This document shows positions 35,070-42,975 of a stretch of 59,239 bases of DNA, in pieces. The notes beneath the pieces were generated by a model. That model was given only the letters and a program-made list of their open reading frames with translations. It had not been told where the DNA came from and searched no databases. The stretch covers positions 1-59,239 of the forward strand of contig CAJUJW010000007.1 in NCBI GenBank assembly GCA_910586735.1, in the 5' to 3' direction. This stretch comes from an uncultured Oscillibacter sp. GTDB lineage: Bacteria > Bacillota > Clostridia > Oscillospirales > Oscillospiraceae. Position 1 is the stretch's first letter; the number at the start of each line of letters is the position of its first letter. The translations under genes and the position numbers were made by a program.

Positions 35070-35103
35070 CGCCCTTCCGTTATGGTACGGAGGGGCGTTT
35101 TTT
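35070..35103 (+). terminator. Terminator of the CobW operon
   Basis: 11-bp stem (35070-35080 with 35087-35097), loop TATGGT, followed by TTTTTT. Confidence 0.85.
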
Positions 35104-35182
35104 GCTCATTACAGGTCTCTGGGAAGATAGGCCCCGTTGATGTCGTAGAGCGAGACAAATGGCGGGTTCGGCTGCTCTGTGC

Positions 35183-35806
35183 TCAGGGGCAGGGACAGGA
35201 AGGAGATGTCAGCGCGGTTCTGAGGTCGGGGTCCACCCAGGTCCTCAGGAAGCAGTTGTCGCCGCCGTATTCAAAGTAGTACGCCTCCTCCGGCAGCTCC
35301 ACGCCGGAGACCACGATGATGGGCTCCTCCTGGGTGCCGAAGTTCCACTGGACCAGCCCCTTGTACCCCGGCTCGATGCGGGACCGGCCGCCGAGGATGC
35401 GGCAGCGGTCGTGAAGGTCCTCCTTGTCCCGGTAGACCTCGTCCTTCTGCCAGAAGCTCATGCACCGCTCCCCCTCCCGGTCCGAGAGGAGAACGGCCAT
35501 GTAGTCCTCCAGGAATGCCGTCTCCCGGACATGCAGGCTCTTGGGGTTGACCCGGATTTTCATGCCCTGCTCCTGGAAATAGTTCACCGTGGCCTCCGCC
35601 ACGTCTCCCTCCTCCCGGGGATTGACGGAGCTGGTGTAATGAGCCCAGTGCTCCTGGCGCTCCTGTTCCGCCAGCTCCCGGGCCTCCCGCTCCCGCTGGA
35701 CCTGGGCGCAGGACGCGCCGGCGCCCCAGATGGCCAGGACCGTCACCGCCGCCATAGCCAGCCAGGCCAGCCACTTCCAGGTGTGTTCCCGCTTCATGCT
35801 CTCCAT
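35183..35806 (-). CDS. Single-pass membrane protein coupled to a helix-turn-helix regulator
   Basis: A 207-residue protein. One hydrophobic helix (about residues 12-30) is followed by a charged coiled-coil-like stretch (QVQREREARELAEQERQEH) and a soluble domain of unknown family. Two starts are possible: 35806, with a G-rich ribosome-binding site, and 35797, which overlaps the regulator stop (ATGA). The gene pair regulator plus membrane protein suggests a small sensing unit, but the family is not recognised. Confidence 0.6.
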   Translation of the reverse strand: MESMKREHTWKWLAWLAMAAVTVLAIWGAGASCAQVQREREARELAEQERQEHWAHYTSSVNPREEGDVAEATVNYFQEQGMKIRVNPKSLHVRETAFLEDYMAVLLSDREGERCMSFWQKDEVYRDKEDLHDRCRILGGRSRIEPGYKGLVQWNFGTQEEPIIVVSGVELPEEAYYFEYGGDNCFLRTWVDPDLRTALTSPSCPCP

Positions 35807-36054
35807 AATCTGCCCCCCGCCGCTTTCGGCAGTTCCTCCACCGTCAGTTCCTTTCCGCTGAGCAGCTCGCTGACCGACAGGCCCAGGGCCTCGGAAAGGG
35901 GCTCCAGGCTGTCCAGCCCGGGCATGCCCCGGCCGGTCTCCCATCGGCTGACGGCCTTATCCGTCACGTGGATCCGTTCCGCCAGTTCCGCCTGGCTGAG
36001 GGCCAGCTGTTTTCGCCGCCGGGCGATCAGCGCGCCGGCAGCCTTTGTGTCCAT
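35794..36054 (-). CDS. Xre-type helix-turn-helix regulator
   Basis: An 86-residue DNA-binding protein. The helix-turn-helix is IARRRKQLALSQAELAERIH..KAVSRWETG (residues 10-45). The second of two close ATG codons (36054) is chosen since AAAGGAG lies nine bases upstream. Stop and following start overlap, so it is coupled to the membrane protein at 35183-35806. Confidence 0.85.
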   Translation of the reverse strand: MDTKAAGALIARRRKQLALSQAELAERIHVTDKAVSRWETGRGMPGLDSLEPLSEALGLSVSELLSGKELTVEELPKAAGGRLWRA

Positions 36055-36163
36055 GGTCATCAACTCCTTTGGCCGCAGTATGCCACATCGGCGAGGAAAA
36101 GTCACCCTATGAATCGTAGACCGGGGGGTGTATGGGATTTTTGTATTTTTTGAAAAGTCCCTC

Positions 36164-36192
36164 TTGAATTTTGCGTGGAGGGCCTGTATAAT
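36164..36192 (+). promoter_or_regulatory. Promoter of tRNA-Leu
   Basis: TTGAAT (36164-36169), 17-base spacer, consensus TATAAT (36187-36192), 12 bases before the mature tRNA. Confidence 0.75.
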
Positions 36193-36204
36193 AGAGAAGG
36201 ATTT

Positions 36205-36291
36205 GCCGGTGTGATGGAATTGGTAGACGTGACGGACTCAAAATCCGTTGGTAGCGATACCGTGTGGGTTCGAGTCCCACCACCGGCACCA
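36205..36291 (+). tRNA. tRNA-Leu (anticodon CAA)
   Basis: 87 bases with the CCA end encoded. The 7-bp acceptor stem GCCGGTG/CACCGGC, anticodon stem ACGGA/TCCGT with loop CTCAAAA, long class II variable arm and T-arm GTGGG/CCCAC with TTCGAGT are all present. It marks the edge between the intact core and the accessory region; tRNA-Leu genes are frequent integration sites. Confidence 0.97.
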
Positions 36292-36319
36292 GCCTGTGTT
36301 GACAAAAAAGATGTAGGCG

Positions 36320-36347
36320 AAATCCCGCACTTCGGTGCGGGATTTTT
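36320..36347 (+). terminator. Terminator of tRNA-Leu
   Basis: Perfect 11-bp stem with TTCG tetraloop (36320-36347) followed by TTTTT. Confidence 0.88.
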
Positions 36348-36412
36348 GCGCCTAAATGCAAGATTTCCAGAAAAACTATAAAGAGTCATTGGAAAAACTT
36401 GGGTGTCTAAAA

Positions 36413-36424
36413 TTAAAATAACGC
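36413..36424. repeat. 12-base direct repeat, left copy
   Basis: TTAAAATAACGC, repeated exactly at 38549-38560, where it covers the stop codon of the serine recombinase pseudogene. Possible crossover core or target duplication. Confidence 0.35.
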
Positions 36425-36472
36425 TTCGGAGATGTAAGTAAGCGCAAAATAGCGAGGCACCAAGGTTAGGAT

Positions 36473-36862
36473 TCAGCGCAGACTATGAACGAGTGGCAGC
36501 CAAGGCAGGCAGTCCTGAGGAGAACGGCCTTCCGGCAAAGACTCCAGCAGGAACTTGAGATATTCAAAAGGCTTCAGGCCATTGGCTTTCGCGGTTTCAA
36601 CCACAGAATAGATCGCGGCGCTGGCGCCGGCTCCCCTGGGCGTGTTGGAAAACAGCCAGTTCTTCCGCCCCAAGGCAAAGGGCCGCACAGAGCGCTCCGC
36701 CCGGTTGTTGGACAGCTCCAGCCGCCCGTCCAGGAAAACATTCATCAGTCAGCCCTCCTGCCTCACAGCGTAGGTCAACGCCGCGCCAAGCATGCTCTTT
36801 GGCACGGGATTTTTCTCGTATTCTCTTCTCACCCAGGTGAAGAACACCTCCGTCACTGGCTT
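36473..36862 (-). mobile_element. IS66-family transposase remnant (C-terminal part)
   Basis: The typical end of the IS66 transposase TnpC is readable: EVFFTWVRREYEK, then LELSNNRAERSVRPFALGRK and GRKNWLFSNTPRGAGASA, finishing with the ESLPEG region. A TGA at 36749-36751 interrupts the frame between the two parts. Homology ends abruptly near 36862, where unrelated plus-strand sequence starts. The first two thirds of the gene and the accessory TnpA/TnpB genes are missing, so it is dead. Confidence 0.8.
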
Positions 36863-36880
36863 GGACCGCTCTAACCTGGA

Positions 36881-37026
36881 CTGGAACGGCGGATCACGCC
36901 CTTCCAGGTCCGGGGGCGGGTGTCTTTGCCAGGATGCTTCGGTTATGAGTTGGACCTGGACAAGCTGTCTCCCGAGGATCAAGATCTTATCCCTCAGCAG
37001 TTGGAGGAGTACCTTGGCGGGGTACA
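36881..37026 (+). pseudogene. Scrap of a GH36 alpha-galactosidase C-terminus
   Basis: One frame reads TPFQVRGRVSLPGCFGYELD followed by LDKLSPEDQDLIPQQ, which matches the C-terminal part of family 36 alpha-galactosidases (FGYELD..K/R..EED). Only about 45 codons remain, joined to an IS66 scrap on one side and a regulator scrap on the other. Confidence 0.55.
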
Positions 37027-37031
37027 TCCAT

Positions 37032-37304
37032 ACCACACAGTCCAGTGTCAACCGCTATGAGAATGGGCAGACCTCGCCGCCCATCGACTATCTCCGAAAG
37101 TCCGCAGATTTTTTTGACGTGTCCATGGACTATGTTTTCTGCCGGACGGACAAGCCCCAGGGAACGGCGTACAACTTCAATCCCACTATCACACCCGGCA
37201 AAGAAGAAGTGCACCGGTTTATCGAGATGTGCTTCGATCCGGCCTCGCCCATGAACGAGAAGTTGAAGGAAACTCTGTTCCAGATGATGGAGGGCGGCAA
37301 ATAA
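37032..37304 (+). pseudogene. Xre-family regulator lacking its N-terminus
   Basis: The frame starts inside a helix-turn-helix (QSSVNRYENGQTSPPIDYL), with helix 3 and the downstream RKSADFFDVSMDYVFCRTDKP motif, and continues through a normal C-terminal tail to a stop at 37304. The first half of the DNA-binding domain is absent and replaced by the alpha-galactosidase scrap. The stop overlaps the start of the recombinase frame. Confidence 0.6.
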
Positions 37305-38557
37305 AAGCAGTCATTTACGCCCGATAATCCAGTGACAACCAACGTAGGGAAAGTATCGAGGGTCAAATCCCGGAGTGTACTGCCTTTGCCGAAAAGAACG
37401 GCATTACTGTCCTGCGCCACTACATCGGCCGGGCCTTCTCCGCCAAAACGGACAACCGTCCGGAGTTTCAGAATATAATAAAGGACAGTGGCAAGCGGTT
37501 TTTTGATATGGTGATCGTCTGGAAGCTGGACAGGTTCGCCCGGAACCGCTACGACAGCGCCCGGTACAAGGTCACGCTGAAAAAGAACGGAATCAAGGTG
37601 GTGTCCGCTACCGAGGTTATTTCAGATGGCGCCGAGGGCGCGACTATGAAAGAAATTCGTGATTACTTGAACGAACACTGTGTGAAAAACACGAGGGGCC
37701 AGCCGCTGTCCTGCAACAGCGTCCAGCATCTTTTGAACAATCGCCGCTATATTGGGGAGTAAGCCTATCGGGACATTGTTGTGCCGGACGGCATCCCCGC
37801 CATCGTCCCCAAAGACCTCTTTGAGCGGGTGCAGGAGTGTATGGCAAAGAACAAAAAAGCCCCTGCTCGACATAAGGCGGAGGAAAATTATCTGCTGACG
37901 ACCAAGCTGTTCTGCGGATACTGTGGAGCCTACTTCTGCGGCGAGAGCGGCACCAGCCACACTGGGAACACCCACCGCTATTACAAATGTGTGTCCGTGA
38001 AAAAGAAGTGGGTGGACTGCCATAAGAAGTCCGTCAAGAAGGACTGGATTGAGGATTTGGCCGTCAGCGAAACGATGAAAATGGTGATGGATGACAAGGT
38101 GATAGAGGCCATTGTCGCCATGCTGATGGAATTGCAGGAGCAGGAGAATGTGAACCTTCCACTGTATGAGCAGCGGTTGCGGGAGGCCGACCAAGGCATC
38201 CAGAATTTGCTCAACGCTATCCAGCAGGGTATTCTCACCAAGTCCACCAAGGGGCGTTTTGAGGAATTGGAGGCCATGAAGGAGCAACTGGAAACAAAAA
38301 TCGCCTGTGAGAAACTGGTAAAGCCCAAGGTGAGCGCTGAATTTATGACCTTCTGGCTCCACCGTTTCCGCAAGCTGGACGTGCGGCAGAAGGCCAACAG
38401 GAAGATGCTGATCGACACCTTTATCAACGCTATTTTCCTTTATGATGACAAGATGGTGATTACTTTCAACTACAAGGAAGGGACGGACACAGTTACCTCT
38501 GATGACCTTAAAGCCTGTTCTATGGCGGAAAAACCTGGGAGTGCAAATTTAAAATAA
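37301..38557 (+). pseudogene. Large serine recombinase, broken by two stops and an internal deletion
   Basis: A single frame reads IKAVIYAR, then TAA at 37325 where homologues have tyrosine, SSDNQRRESIEGQ with the catalytic serine, VIVWKLDRFARNR, and then jumps at about 37640 from ISDGAEGA directly into TMKEIRDYLNEHCV, missing about 100 residues of catalytic and linker domain. A second TAA at 37760 again replaces tyrosine (IGE-stop-AYRD). The zinc ribbon (CGYCGAYFCGESG), coiled coil and C-terminus (NYKEGTD) are kept. The first codon is ATA rather than ATG. Not functional as read. Confidence 0.85.
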
Positions 38558-38560
38558 CGC
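38549..38560. repeat. 12-base direct repeat, right copy
   Basis: Exact copy of TTAAAATAACGC at 36413-36424, here ending the recombinase frame. Confidence 0.35.
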
Positions 38561-38592
38561 ATTAACGCTTTGGAAATGCAAAAACAACTGTT

Positions 38593-38975
38593 TTGGAAGA
38601 ACGCGCAACTCAAACTCTCCACCCGCTGGATAAAAAGAATCTCTGCGCTCAGATCTCCCTCAGCCTCCACACGCAGGTCAGCGAAGCCAGAGAGGCGGCG
38701 GGCAGGACCTTGGCGACGGCGGCGCACTCCTCAAGGCTGCCGCGCAGTCGAAGCCTACAGAGGAGCAGTGGCAGACCATGTTGGACGCTGCCAGGCTGCT
38801 CACAGAGATAAACGACCTGGACGATATGGTCCTGACCGCCAAGGCCCCCTCGGGTGGTTTCCTGAATATCCAAGAATTGCGGTCCCTGCCGGGCATCGTC
38901 CAGGAAGCGATTCACGCCAAGCGGCAAGAGGGCCGTATCGCCCCCCCTGTGAAGCCGCCGTCCCCAAAGCCCTAA
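38593..38975 (+). pseudogene. Frameshifted mobile-element gene, N-terminus like ribbon-helix-helix protein
   Basis: The first frame reads KKNLCAQISLSLHTQVSEAR, similar to small ribbon-helix-helix proteins of clostridial integrative elements. Near 38708 the coding signal moves to another frame: LGDGGALLKAAAQSKPTEEQ, followed by a long acceptable stretch to PSPKP and a stop at 38975. Identification of the second half failed. A terminator follows. Confidence 0.35.
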
Positions 38976-39024
38976 ACGCTGCAGTGGACCCCATGCGGCC
39001 CCGTTGAAGGCCCTTCCAGCACAA

Positions 39025-39067
39025 GGCCCCGGCATCCCGAACAGATGAAGGGATGCCGGGGCCTTTT
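39025..39067 (+). terminator. Terminator
   Basis: Perfect 14-bp GC-rich stem (39025-39038 with 39050-39063), loop of 11 bases, then TTTT. Confidence 0.8.
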
Positions 39068-39083
39068 CGCTTTCCTGGGCCAA

Positions 39084-39315
39084 TTACACACCGAAGTTCA
39101 GCTGACGGTAGTAGCCATCATAGACCCGAGAGATAGGCTTGTCCGCCAGCTCGGAATTTCCTCTTACCGCTCCGTTTTCCGCTTGCGCGGAAAACTGCGC
39201 CGGACAGGAAATTTCTTCACTTTCGGCCACGATTCGCTTCGCTGGATTCACGGCCGATAAGAGACGAAATGGTCAGTTGATTTCCTCCCAAAGCGGGCCA
39301 AAATCCAGTCCCATT
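39084..39315 (-). pseudogene. Remnant of an integrative-element gene of unknown family
   Basis: The minus strand has AGGAGG and an ATG near 39315 (MGLDFGPLWEEIN, then stop). After a frame change it reads AVNPAKRIVAESEE..ELADKPISRVYDGYYRQL to a stop at 39084-39086. The ending looks like real protein, but the family is not recognised. Confidence 0.3.
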
Positions 39316-39409
39316 GCACAAAAACCTCCTGCTATTTTTTGCAATACCGCTAGATATTGTAGCTGGAAGCGGCAGGAAAAGCAGTGACATACCCGCAGAA
39401 AAAGAAGCG

Positions 39410-39643
39410 GCGGTTTTTGAGGCCCCTATAGACCTCATGAGCTTCTACACCTTCTGCCCGGAGGTCCGCAGCAGTGCCGTCGCCCTCTGCGGGCAGGATA
39501 GCCCAACGGCCCTTGTTCGTTCCCGCTTCCTAAATCCGGGGCGGGAACGCGTCGAATACGTCCAGGACCGCCTCTGCCATGTCGCCACCGCAATCGGGAA
39601 CATCAAGGCTTACACCCTGGCAGCGCCGACTGGACCAGCATAA
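39410..39643 (+). pseudogene. Scrap of a replication initiator (RepA type, DUF6017-like end)
   Basis: The frame reads ALVRSRFLNPGRERVEYVQD then ATAIGNIKAYTLAA, the conserved C-terminal pattern of replication initiator A proteins of clostridial plasmids and integrative elements (VRSRL..HIEYVLDCL..NIRAYLLAALYNAP). The ending diverges at TGPA. Upstream parts are missing. Confidence 0.45.
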
Positions 39644-39698
39644 TCGCAGCGGCCGAAATCCGGCAGCGCCGGATGGCTGCGTCCTTCTTTCTGTAATC

Positions 39699-39733
39699 TT
39701 GTCACGGAAGTGAAAACGCATTTCTGATATCAT
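39699..39733 (+). promoter_or_regulatory. Regulated promoter of the ferredoxin operon, shared element copy A
   Basis: TTGTCACGGAA (39699-39709) lies 23 bases (counted from TTGTCA) before the -10-like TATCAT (39728-39733). The same layout occurs at 40542-40576. The element covers the -35 region, which itself has no good consensus, as in activator-dependent promoters. Confidence 0.6.
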
Positions 39734-39761
39734 AGCCGCATCAATTCCGGGAGGTCATGAT

Positions 39762-39968
39762 ATGGGAACAAAAACAAGGAAACGGGCTTTTGTTGATACG
39801 GCATCCTGCGTCGCCTGCGGCTGCTGTGTTAAGATTTGTCCGCTGTCCGCCATTCAAATCCGGCATGGAGTTCGGGCTGAGGTGGATGTGGAGAGGTGCG
39901 TGGGCTGCGGCCGGTGCGCCAGGGAGTGCCCTGCGTCTGTCATTGAGATTCGGGAGGTGCAGTCATGA
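39762..39968 (+). CDS. 2[4Fe-4S] ferredoxin
   Basis: A 68-residue cytosolic electron carrier. Two cluster motifs are visible: CVACGCCVKICP (about residues 16-27) and CVGCGRCARECP (about 46-57). GGGAGG lies seven bases before the ATG at 39762; another ATG five bases earlier is out of frame. Its stop overlaps the start of the membrane Fe-S protein (ATGA), so the two should work together in moving electrons to or from the membrane. Confidence 0.9.
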   Translation: MGTKTRKRAFVDTASCVACGCCVKICPLSAIQIRHGVRAEVDVERCVGCGRCARECPASVIEIREVQS

Positions 39969-40561
39969 AAAAGCGCTGGTACGACTATCTCTGGATCGTT
40001 TCCCTGACGTATCTGGTCCTGGGATTTTTCAACATTCTCTTCGCTTGGCTGGGCCTGCTGTGTTTCTTCATCCCGCTGATCATCTCCGCTGCCTGCGGCA
40101 CAAAGGGCTACTGCAACCGCTACTGCGGCCGGGGGCAGCTGTTCGGCCTGCTGGGCGGACATTTCGGCTTGTCCCGAAAAAAGGACATTCCCAAATGGAT
40201 GAAGAGCAGATGGTTTCGTTACGGGTTCCTGATATTCTTTTTCATCATGTTCTTCCAGATGCTGTGGAATACCTATCTGGTATTTGCCGGCGTCCGGGAG
40301 CTCAAGCAGATTGTGACCTTGCTTTGGACCCTGAAACTGCCCTGGCACTGGGCCTATCACGGGACGCTGTTCCATCCGGGTGTCGCGCAGTTTGCTTTCG
40401 GATTTTACAGCGTGATGCTGACATCAACCGTTCTCGGTCTTGTCACCATGGCGCTGTTCAAGCCCCGCAGCTGGTGCGTCTACTGCCCCATGGGGACGAT
40501 GACACAACTGATCTGCAAGGCCAAAGACCGAAAGGGTAACATTGTCACGGAACAGCGGTGA
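39965..40561 (+). CDS. NapH-like membrane protein with cysteine motifs
   Basis: A 198-residue membrane protein with about four hydrophobic helices (near residues 10-40, 82-102, 108-128 and 140-165). Cysteines sit at the membrane edges: CGTKGYCNRYCGRGQLF (about 46-62) and WCVYCPMGTMTQ (about 173-184), as in the NapH/CcoG/RdxA group that passes electrons across the membrane. It is coupled to the ferredoxin gene. The downstream promoter element for thioredoxin lies within its last codons. Confidence 0.8.
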   Translation: MKKRWYDYLWIVSLTYLVLGFFNILFAWLGLLCFFIPLIISAACGTKGYCNRYCGRGQLFGLLGGHFGLSRKKDIPKWMKSRWFRYGFLIFFFIMFFQMLWNTYLVFAGVRELKQIVTLLWTLKLPWHWAYHGTLFHPGVAQFAFGFYSVMLTSTVLGLVTMALFKPRSWCVYCPMGTMTQLICKAKDRKGNIVTEQR

Positions 40562-40576
40562 ATTTTGTGGTATCAT
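40542..40576 (+). promoter_or_regulatory. Regulated promoter of the thioredoxin operon, shared element copy B
   Basis: TTGTCACGGAA (40542-40552) and TATCAT (40571-40576) with the same 23-base distance as copy A. The element is inside the 3' end of the preceding gene, 33 bases before the thioredoxin start. Confidence 0.6.
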
Positions 40577-40608
40577 AAAGCCACTACATCAGATAAGGAG
40601 GACAATAA

Positions 40609-40914
40609 ATGTCTGTCATAAATATCAGTAAAACGAATTTTGCGGAGGAGGTCACCAATTCCACAAAGCCCGTCCTGCTGGACTTCTGGGCCCCCTGGTG
40701 CGGCCCCTGCCGCATGGTGGGTCCCCTGGTGGAGGAAATCGCGGCGGAGCGGCCCGACATCAAAGTAGGCAAGGTCAACGTAGACGAGCAGCCGGAGCTG
40801 GCGGGGCAGTTCGGCGTCATGAGCATCCCCACCCTGGTGGTGATGAAAAACGGCAGGGTGGTCAATCAGACTGTGGGCGCGCGGCCCAAGAGCCAGATTC
40901 TGGCCTTGCTGTAA
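40609..40914 (+). CDS. trxA: Thioredoxin
   Basis: A 101-residue cytosolic thiol-disulfide oxidoreductase. The active site is WAPWCGPCR (about residues 28-36), with the cis-proline in SIPTLVVMKNGR. AAGGAGG precedes the ATG. The rhodanese and CoA-disulfide reductase genes follow closely (12 and 1 bases), so thioredoxin is probably the reductant for persulfides or disulfides made by those enzymes. Confidence 0.95.
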   Translation: MSVINISKTNFAEEVTNSTKPVLLDFWAPWCGPCRMVGPLVEEIAAERPDIKVGKVNVDEQPELAGQFGVMSIPTLVVMKNGRVVNQTVGARPKSQILALL

Positions 40915-40926
40915 GGAGGCCGGGTT

Positions 40927-41247
40927 ATGGGATTTCTTGACTTTTTGAGGAGCCCCGACATCGATCAGGGCATCCGGGAATACCGGGCCATCCCCGGCGC
41001 GGTCCTGCTGGACGTGCGCACGCCCCAGGAGTACGGGGAGGGGCACATCCCCGGCAGCGTCAACGTGCCCTTACAGTCTCTGGGCGGAGAGGAAAGCGTT
41101 CCCGCCGGGAAGGACGCGCCCCTGTTCGTCTACTGCCACAGCGGCGCGAGAAGCCGCCAGGCGGTGGACATACTGGCCCGGATGGGCTATCTGAACGCAA
41201 AAAATATCGGCGGCATCGCCGCCTACAAGGGAAAGGTGGAGCACTGA
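40927..41247 (+). CDS. Rhodanese-domain sulfurtransferase
   Basis: A 106-residue single rhodanese domain. The catalytic cysteine lies in VYCHSGARSRQA (about residues 70-81), and the substrate-side motif LLDVRTPQEYGEGHIPGSVN is present. Moves sulfane sulfur between thiols. One base separates its stop from the next start. Confidence 0.93.
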   Translation: MGFLDFLRSPDIDQGIREYRAIPGAVLLDVRTPQEYGEGHIPGSVNVPLQSLGGEESVPAGKDAPLFVYCHSGARSRQAVDILARMGYLNAKNIGGIAAYKGKVEH

Positions 41248-41248
41248 G

Positions 41249-42940
41249 ATGAAGGTTGTCATCATCGGCGGCGTGGCGGGCGGCGCCACGGCGGCAGCAA
41301 GGCTGCGGCGGCTGGACGAACAGGCGGAGATCGTGGTCTTCGAGCGGTCCGGGTTCGTCTCCTACGCCAACTGCGGCCTGCCCTATTACATCGGCGGGGT
41401 CATTGAGGACCCCGAGGCCCTGACCCTCCAGACCCCGGAGAGCTTCTTTGCCCGCTTCCGGGTGGATATGCGGGTGCGCCATGAGGTCACCGCCCTCCAC
41501 CCGGAGCAAAAAACGGTCTCCGTCAGGAACCTGGAAACCGGAGAGGAATTCGAGGAGCCCTACGACAAGCTGATCCTCTCCCCCGGAGCGAAGCCCACCC
41601 AGCCCCGGCTTCCCGGCGTGGGACTGGAAAAGCTCTTCGCCCTGCGGACAGTAGAGGATACCTTCCGCATCAAGGACTACATCAACGCCCATCACCCGAA
41701 ATCCGCGGTGCTGGCCGGCGGCGGCTTCATCGGCCTGGAGCTGGCGGAGAACCTGCGGGAGCTGGGGCTGGATGTTACCATCGTCCAGCGGCCCCGTCAG
41801 CTGATGAACCCCTTTGACCCGGACATGGCGGCCTTTATCCACGCCGAAATGCGGGCCCACGGCGTGAGGCTGGCCCTGGGGCACACCGTGGAGGGCTTTG
41901 AGGAGAAGGACGGAGGCGTGGACGTGCTACTGAAGGACAGCGCCCCCCTCCACGCCGACATGGTGGTTCTGGCCATCGGCGTCACGCCGGACACGGCCCT
42001 GGCCAGGGAGGCGGGACTGGCGCTGGGGATTAAGGGCAGCATCGTGGTCAACGACCGGATGGAGACCTCGGTCCCGGACATCTACGCCGTGGGGGACGCG
42101 GTACAGGTGAAGCACGCTGTCACCGGGCTGGACACCCTCCTCTCTCTGGCGGGCCCCGCCAACAAGCAGGGGCGCATCGCGGCGGACAATATCTGCGGCG
42201 GGGACAGCCGGTATCTGGGGAGCCAGGGCAGTTCCGTCATCAAGGTCTTCGGCCTGACGGCGGCGGTCACCGGCGTCAACGAAACCAACGCCAAAAAGGC
42301 CGGGCTGGACGCGGACGCGGTGATTCTGTCCCCCATGAGCCACGCGGGCTACTATCCCGGCGGGAAGCTGATGACCATGAAGGTGGTTTTTGAGAAGGGG
42401 ACCTGCCGCCTCCTGGGGGCCCAGATCGTGGGCTATGAGGGCGTGGACAAACGCATCGACGTGCTGGCGACGGCCATCCATGCCGGAATGTCCGCCATCC
42501 AATTAAAGGATCTGGACCTGGCCTACGCGCCGCCCTACTCCTCCGCCAAGGACCCGGTGAACATGGCGGGCTTCATGATTGAGAATATCTCCAAGGGCGT
42601 TGTGAAGCAGTTCCGCCTGGAGGACCTTCCGACTCTGCCCCGGGACGGCAGCGTGACGCTACTGGACGCCCGGACCCCCCAGGAGTACGCGGGAGGCCGT
42701 ATCGAGGACTTCCGCCTGATTCCTGTGGATGAACTGCGGAACCGCCTCGATGAGATCGAACCCGGCAAGCCGGTATATGTCCTCTGCCAGAGCGGATTGC
42801 GGAGCTATATCGCCTGCCGTATCCTGGCCGGGCATGGCTATGAGACCTATAATTTTGCCGGCGGCTTCCGGTACTATGGCGCAGTCATGAATGACCGCCG
42901 CCTGATAGAATCGGCCACGGCCTGCGGCATGGATCAGTGA
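41249..42940 (+). CDS. CoA-disulfide reductase with C-terminal rhodanese domain
   Basis: A 563-residue flavoprotein. FAD binding is at GGVAGGATAAARLRR (residues 7-21), the active cysteine is in SYANCGLPYYIGG (about 42), NAD(P)H binding in AGGGFIGLELAENL (about 155), and the second FAD motif in YAVGDAV. A rhodanese domain follows (about 460-555) with the cysteine in LCQSGLRS. This CoADR-Rhd fusion reduces CoA disulfide or CoA persulfide and polysulfides. It is the last gene of the thioredoxin operon. Confidence 0.93.
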   Translation: MKVVIIGGVAGGATAAARLRRLDEQAEIVVFERSGFVSYANCGLPYYIGGVIEDPEALTLQTPESFFARFRVDMRVRHEVTALHPEQKTVSVRNLETGEEFEEPYDKLILSPGAKPTQPRLPGVGLEKLFALRTVEDTFRIKDYINAHHPKSAVLAGGGFIGLELAENLRELGLDVTIVQRPRQLMNPFDPDMAAFIHAEMRAHGVRLALGHTVEGFEEKDGGVDVLLKDSAPLHADMVVLAIGVTPDTALAREAGLALGIKGSIVVNDRMETSVPDIYAVGDAVQVKHAVTGLDTLLSLAGPANKQGRIAADNICGGDSRYLGSQGSSVIKVFGLTAAVTGVNETNAKKAGLDADAVILSPMSHAGYYPGGKLMTMKVVFEKGTCRLLGAQIVGYEGVDKRIDVLATAIHAGMSAIQLKDLDLAYAPPYSSAKDPVNMAGFMIENISKGVVKQFRLEDLPTLPRDGSVTLLDARTPQEYAGGRIEDFRLIPVDELRNRLDEIEPGKPVYVLCQSGLRSYIACRILAGHGYETYNFAGGFRYYGAVMNDRRLIESATACGMDQ

Positions 42941-42944
42941 ACAG

Positions 42945-42975
42945 AAAGCCCCCTCTGAGGAGGGGGCTTTTTCAC
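42945..42975. terminator. Terminator between the reductase and the Crp/Fnr gene
   Basis: Perfect 11-bp stem (42945-42955 with 42960-42970), loop TGAG, T-run after; it also serves the converging minus-strand gene. Confidence 0.88.

Noticed and set aside
37325..37762. Recoding of TAA as tyrosine in the serine recombinase (both stops fall at tyrosine positions)
   Set aside because: Intact genes nearby use TAA as a normal stop, and tyrosine codons need only one base change to become TAA. The same gene also has an ATA first codon and an internal deletion, so decay explains it.
39130..39300. Plus-strand ORFs in the gap before the redox cassette
   Set aside because: They overlap better minus-strand coding remnants and have no start signals.
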